Of a DNA stretch of 64,000 nucleotides, positions 59,540 through 64,000 are shown in pieces. How positions within the stretch are numbered: position 1 is the first letter of the stretch; each line of letters starts with the position of its first letter. The stretch is from Bifidobacterium breve (GTDB lineage: Bacteria; Actinomycetota; Actinomycetes; Nanopelagicales; Nanopelagicaceae), in the NCBI GenBank assembly GCA_945883675.1, contig CAMCYA010000001.1, positions 38,271 through 102,270 of the forward strand, written 5' to 3'. The notes under the pieces are model-generated. The model saw only the letters and a program-made list of their open reading frames with translations, searched no databases and was not told the DNA's origin. A program made the translations under genes and the position numbers.

Positions 59540-60595
59540 CTACAAAACCGCTAGAGCCTGATCGATATCTGACCACAGGTCCTCAATGTGTTCGCAACCA
59601 ACGCTTAGTCGAATGAGACGCTCAGGCACAGAGATACTTTCGGAGGCCCAACGGCGACGGCGCTCCCATAGAGATTCGACTCCCCCAAGACTGGTTGCAT
59701 GAGTGATGATCTGGGATGTTTCACATACTTTTTGAACATCTTCAACAGGTGCATCTACTTCAAAAGAGATAACTGCGCCAAAGCCTGGGTAGCGAACTTT
59801 TGTAATTTTTGGGTGATCATTCAAACGCTTAACTAACTCTTTGGCGTTATTTTCTGCTGTACGAAAGCGGATTGGAAAAGTTCGGATACCGCGAAGTGCC
59901 AACCATGCTTCAAATGGTCCTGGTACCGATCCGTTAAAGCGACGTGCTTCCTCTAGCCTTTTAAATAATGCTTCATCATTTGTAGAAAGTGAACCAAGTA
60001 CAACATCACTATGGCCAGATAAAAACTTTGTCACAGAGTGCATAGATACATCTGCGCCCATTGAAAGTGGTAATTGAGTCAGTGGAGTTGCAAAAGTGTT
60101 ATCAACACCCACCCCAATACCTTGTTTCTTTGCTGCGGTAATCAGAGTTGGCAGATCTGCAATATCTAGGGATGGATTTGTTGGTGATTCAAGCCAAACA
60201 AGTGCAGCACCTTTCATGGCAGTGATGACTTCATCATTTTTTGTCACATCAACTAGTCGCACTTCTAGACGTCCAGATGTGTGGAGTTGTTTGAGTAAAC
60301 CCATCGTTCCGCTGTAGCCCTCATTCGAGGCAACTACCGGTGCACCTACTGGCAAAATAGAAAAGACTGCGTTAATTGCCGCCATTCCTGATGAGAATGA
60401 AAGCGTTGGACCACCTTCTAACTCTGCGATAGCGCTTTCAAGTGCGCTCCATGTTTGATTTCCATAACGACCATAACCAACTGGACCACCTGCATGATAA
60501 GTGGAAGATAAAAACAGCGGAGGATTTAAGGGAGCATCCGGTGCTGAATCAGGTCGGCCTGCATTAATTGCAGAAGTCTCAGGGCGAAGTTCCAT
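59540..60595 (-). CDS. Cys/Met metabolism PLP-dependent enzyme (cystathionine gamma-synthase-like)
   Basis: SSGMAAINAVFSILP, VDNTFATPLTQLPLSMGADVSMHSVTKFLSGHSDV. Confidence 0.92.
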   Translation of the reverse strand: MELRPETSAINAGRPDSAPDAPLNPPLFLSSTYHAGGPVGYGRYGNQTWSALESAIAELEGGPTLSFSSGMAAINAVFSILPVGAPVVASNEGYSGTMGLLKQLHTSGRLEVRLVDVTKNDEVITAMKGAALVWLESPTNPSLDIADLPTLITAAKKQGIGVGVDNTFATPLTQLPLSMGADVSMHSVTKFLSGHSDVVLGSLSTNDEALFKRLEEARRFNGSVPGPFEAWLALRGIRTFPIRFRTAENNAKELVKRLNDHPKITKVRYPGFGAVISFEVDAPVEDVQKVCETSQIITHATSLGGVESLWERRRRWASESISVPERLIRLSVGCEHIEDLWSDIDQALAVL

Positions 60596-60604
60596 GTAAT
60601 AAGT

Positions 60605-62125
60605 CTAATTGCTACTTAGTACTGCCATTGCCGCATTATGGCCAGGTATTCCGCTTACACCGCCGCCACGTGTAGCACCGGCGCCACAGATAAAGATGCG
60701 CGGATCATCGGTTTCAACTCCCCATGATGGCTGGCTATCGTCTTCGCGAAATGGAAACTGGAGATCTCTATGAAAAATATTGCCACGTGGCAATGAGATC
60801 GCTTCTTCAAGATCTAAAGGTGTTTTAACTTCAATTGCAGCAATGAGATCTTGAATCGGTTCAGTTAAAAACTCATTGAGTGATTCCAATGCTGATTCAA
60901 GTGCCACCTGTCTTGCTGCATCATTGTTGTTATCAAATAGCGATGCAGGAGTATGTAGTGCAAAGAGAGTCAATGTATGAAAGCCAGACGCTGATAGCTC
61001 CGGACTTAGAATTGATGGATCGGTCAAGGTATGGCAATACATCTCAATAGGTAGCTTTGCTGGCATGGAGCCGTTCTTTGCCTCTGAATATGAAGCTTCG
61101 CATTGAGTAAAACTCTCATTTGCGTGAAATGTTCCAGCAAAAGCTAATTTCGGATCCACTCCAGATTTCAACTCAGGTAGTCGCTTGAGAAGAATGTTTA
61201 TTTTTAGCTGTGCGCCATCTAATGAAACAGGCTTCTTCTTGCCTTGCAGCTCTGCTAATACTCCAGGTGCGGCATTTGATAGAAAATGAGCGGCGGTAAA
61301 TTCTTCACCCGTAGAAGTTCTAACTTTTACAGATTTTGTTGAGCTTTCAATAGCAACTACTTTTTGATTAGTTCTAATCTCCACGCCGGATTGGGTTGCA
61401 ACTCGAACTAATTCATTAACGAGGGCTCCCATGCCGCCGCGAGGAACTTTCCACTCCCCTGTTCCGTTGCCTATTAGATGATAGAGAAAACAAATGTTTG
61501 CTTGAAGATCATATGCCGATGCAAAAGTACCAATGAGCGCATCGGTTAGAACTACTCCCCGAACAACGTCATCCTTAAAACGATCACAGATAACCTCACC
61601 GATTGGATCTTCGATTAGATATTTCCATGTCTTAGGCAGGTTGATCTCTTCACGTAGTTGTGAGCGAGTTTGTAGAGGTTGCAATAACGTTGGTGCAATC
61701 TTTTCAGCAAAATCGGCAACTTCGGAGTAAAAATCCTGCCAGGCTTGACCTTCATCTCCCGTTGGATCAATCTCTTTAAAAGATGCCTCAGTTTTTGCAT
61801 CCCATTTTCGGGAAACATACAAACCTTTACTTAATCCTTGAGCATTTGAAAAAGGAGTAAAGCTAGAAACATCGCGAGAAATAGTCTCAAAAGTAAGATT
61901 TAGATCTTTAATAATCTTGTCTGGCAAAAGTGCCACAAGATATGAATAACGAGAAACGCGCGCATCAAAGCCTGGAAATGCCTGAACGCTTTGTGTGGCA
62001 CCACCAATTTCATCATTGGCCTCAAGCATTAATACAGATTTTCCTGCCTTAGCTAAGTATGCAGCGGCCACAAGACCGTTATGTCCAGCTCCCATAATTA
62101 CAACATCGAAATCTTTTTTCGTCAT
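60605..62125 (-). CDS. phytoene dehydrogenase-like FAD-dependent oxidoreductase
   Basis: VVIMGAGHNGLVAAAYLAKAGKSVLMLEANDEIGG; C-terminal FICGAGATRGGGVSGIPGHNAAMAVL. Confidence 0.9.
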   Translation of the reverse strand: MTKKDFDVVIMGAGHNGLVAAAYLAKAGKSVLMLEANDEIGGATQSVQAFPGFDARVSRYSYLVALLPDKIIKDLNLTFETISRDVSSFTPFSNAQGLSKGLYVSRKWDAKTEASFKEIDPTGDEGQAWQDFYSEVADFAEKIAPTLLQPLQTRSQLREEINLPKTWKYLIEDPIGEVICDRFKDDVVRGVVLTDALIGTFASAYDLQANICFLYHLIGNGTGEWKVPRGGMGALVNELVRVATQSGVEIRTNQKVVAIESSTKSVKVRTSTGEEFTAAHFLSNAAPGVLAELQGKKKPVSLDGAQLKINILLKRLPELKSGVDPKLAFAGTFHANESFTQCEASYSEAKNGSMPAKLPIEMYCHTLTDPSILSPELSASGFHTLTLFALHTPASLFDNNNDAARQVALESALESLNEFLTEPIQDLIAAIEVKTPLDLEEAISLPRGNIFHRDLQFPFREDDSQPSWGVETDDPRIFICGAGATRGGGVSGIPGHNAAMAVLSSN

Positions 62126-62273
62126 TTAAACTACCTTTGAAATCCGATCGATGCCAGGAAAACCACGTCATTATGCGCTGGTGTGGATATGCGGCTCTGA
62201 AAGGTGAGGAACTTCAACCCATCTTTGTTCATGCATTAAGGCTACCAGTGCTGTAAAGGGGTAGATTTAATCC

Positions 62274-62873
62274 ATGAGCAATCAAATAGAAACGCAAATC
62301 GATGTATCTCTCACAGAACGCAATCGTTTGACAGCGCTGTTTCGACTTGTCTTAGTTGTGCCAATGGCAATTTTTATTGCCTCATTTGTACCTTCGGCAG
62401 ATCTAACTAGCGATGATGCAAGTTATTTCATGGTTGGTTTGATTTCGCTACCAGTGGCTTTAGCGATTGTCTTTCGACAAATCTATCCAAGTTATGTTCT
62501 CTCGTTTAATGAAGCTCTACTTTCTTTGCAGACACGTGTTGATGCATATGTTTTATTACTCACTGACGAGTATCCATCTATTGAAGAAAATGACGTTGTA
62601 AGCGTAACCTTTCCAGAAGTTGATGCAAAAGCACTCAATAGATGGCTGCCATTGATTAAATGGTTCATTGCAATTCCTTTGTATTTGGTTGGAATTTTCT
62701 ACGCAATCTATGCAGCGTTTTTAACCTTGTTTGGTTGGCTATCAATTTTATTTACTGGCAACTACCCTGAGATTTGTGCAGAGGGCATAGTGGGAACAAT
62801 CGCCTACTGGAACCGAGTCGTTGGTTACGCGCTCCTACTAGTTACAGATGAGTATCCAACTTTTTCTTTGTAA
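62274..62873 (+). CDS. DUF4389-like membrane protein
   Basis: Repeated VDAYVLLLTDEYPSI / VVGYALLLVTDEYPTFSL motif. Confidence 0.75.
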   Translation: MSNQIETQIDVSLTERNRLTALFRLVLVVPMAIFIASFVPSADLTSDDASYFMVGLISLPVALAIVFRQIYPSYVLSFNEALLSLQTRVDAYVLLLTDEYPSIEENDVVSVTFPEVDAKALNRWLPLIKWFIAIPLYLVGIFYAIYAAFLTLFGWLSILFTGNYPEICAEGIVGTIAYWNRVVGYALLLVTDEYPTFSL

Positions 62874-62884
62874 TTAATCTCTAA

Positions 62885-63331
62885 TTAGCGTGGCTGTAAA
62901 ACAAGTGATACTGAGTTGATGCACCAGCGCTGATCGGTTGGAACGTCATAGCCTTCACCATCGAAAACATGTCCCAGGTGAGAGCCACAGGAAGCACAAA
63001 GGACCTCGGTGCGAACTCTTGGAAATAAGGAACGATCTTCTACCAAACGCACAGCATCATCTGCAGTTGGTGCATAAAAAGATGGCCAGCCGCATCCTGA
63101 ATGAAACTTAGTCTCACTTCTAAATAGTTCGGCGGCGCAAGCTTTACAGTTATAGACACCCACTGTTTCTGTGTCGGTGTACTCCCCTGTAAATGCTTGT
63201 TCGGTTGCGGCATTGCGCAAAACATCGTATGAGAGTGGATCGATACGGGCTGCGAGCGCTTGCTCATCTATCTTTACTGGATACTGGTTTTGCGCAGCTT
63301 TGTTTTTTTCAACTTCGTTATGTGAACTCAA
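62885..63331 (-). CDS. msrB: peptide-methionine (R)-S-oxide reductase
   Basis: SETKFHSGCGWPSFYAP, CASCGSHLGHVFDGEG, RWCINSVSL. Confidence 0.95.
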   Translation of the reverse strand: MSSHNEVEKNKAAQNQYPVKIDEQALAARIDPLSYDVLRNAATEQAFTGEYTDTETVGVYNCKACAAELFRSETKFHSGCGWPSFYAPTADDAVRLVEDRSLFPRVRTEVLCASCGSHLGHVFDGEGYDVPTDQRWCINSVSLVLQPR

Positions 63332-63855
63332 TTGATCACCGCAGTAGCCGGATAGGCAACCCCTGTACTGGAGTGGCAGTCATAACCATTTGGATTTTTA
63401 AGCAGATATTTTTGGTGGTACTCCTCTGCCGGGTAATACTCAACACCATCGGCGCTCAAAATTTCGGTACAGATTTGATCAAGGCCAGCAGCAGTAAGAA
63501 CTCTTTGATACTCGGCCTTAGATGCTAACGCACTCACTTGCTGTGAATTATCGGTTGTGTAAATGGCACTGCGATACTGTGTTCCAATATCTCCACCTTG
63601 TTGATTGAGCGATGTTGGATCGTGCATCACCCAAAACTCTTCAAGCAAGCGTTGATAGCTAACTTTTGTAGAATCAAATACAACTTTTACCATTTCAGCA
63701 TGGCCTGTTACGCCCGTGCACACTTGTTCATAATTTGGGTTTGGTCGATTTCCACCCATATAACCAACGTTTGTTTCAATAACGCCATCCATCTGCCAAA
63801 ATCGACGTTCGGCTCCCCAGAAACAACCTGTTGCGAAATAAGCAATCGAATTCAT
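63328..63855 (-). CDS. msrA: peptide-methionine (S)-S-oxide reductase
   Basis: ATGCFWGAERRF, GYMGGNRPNPNYEQVCTGVTGHAEMV; 4-nt overlap with msrB. Confidence 0.95.
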   Translation of the reverse strand: MNSIAYFATGCFWGAERRFWQMDGVIETNVGYMGGNRPNPNYEQVCTGVTGHAEMVKVVFDSTKVSYQRLLEEFWVMHDPTSLNQQGGDIGTQYRSAIYTTDNSQQVSALASKAEYQRVLTAAGLDQICTEILSADGVEYYPAEEYHQKYLLKNPNGYDCHSSTGVAYPATAVIN

Positions 63856-63922
63856 AGGCAGATTCTTGCAGTATGCACACAACTTTGCACCCGCTGATAA
63901 CCTTGAGTAGTAAGCCCACAGA

Positions 63923-63994
63923 GCCCCCGTAGCTCAGGGGATAGAGCATTGCCCTCCGAAGGCATGCGCACAGGTTCGAATCCTGTCGGGGGCA
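63923..63994 (+). tRNA. tRNA-Arg (anticodon CCG)
   Basis: GCCCCCG/CGGGGGC acceptor stem, anticodon loop CTCCGAA, T-arm CAGG-TTCGAAT-CCTG. Confidence 0.92.
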
Positions 63995-64000
63995 CTTGAG

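Overview
The window is a bacterial chromosomal segment, probably from a low-GC actinobacterium; the taxon is inferred from gene content only. It has seven parts. (1) 0-9 kb: a catabolic-looking locus with a polar amino-acid ABC transporter, a PcaB/PurB-type lyase, a LacI regulator, an uncharacterised Cys-motif protein, an SDR and a fused E1 alpha/beta TPP dehydrogenase. (2) 9-21 kb: an accessory region of hypothetical genes. It holds a compact restriction-modification-like module (two different DNA methyltransferases flanking a 693-aa candidate endonuclease) and a cluster of small proteins with paralogous families, an inverted repeat and a run of hairpins. (3) 21-31 kb: mixed genes, including CBS, TspO/MBR, UbiA family, a zinc protease, a mini CDGSH-like protein, DMT and ppdK. 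(4) 30.6-47.3 kb: an IclR regulator and a long plus-strand operon combining a Ccr-type reductase, an enolase-superfamily enzyme, an HIBADH-like dehydrogenase, two ALDHs, an ADP-forming acyl-CoA synthetase, an enoyl-CoA hydratase, a Zn-ADH and a split peptide/nickel-type ABC transporter. (5) 47.3-49.7 kb: prpD and prpB on the opposite strand. (6) 50-63.9 kb: mostly ordinary genes (carbonic anhydrase, gdh, arsC and aquaporin, FKBP, argG, terC, hpf, Cys/Met PLP enzyme, msrB/msrA). (7) A tRNA-Arg(CCG) at the right edge. Best candidates for something undescribed are the two-methyltransferase module, the hairpin-rich 19.0-19.3 kb region with its small-protein island, and the inferred hydroxyacid-to-propionyl-CoA-to-methylcitrate route. 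All calls come from reading the sequence and remembered family motifs; no searches were run.
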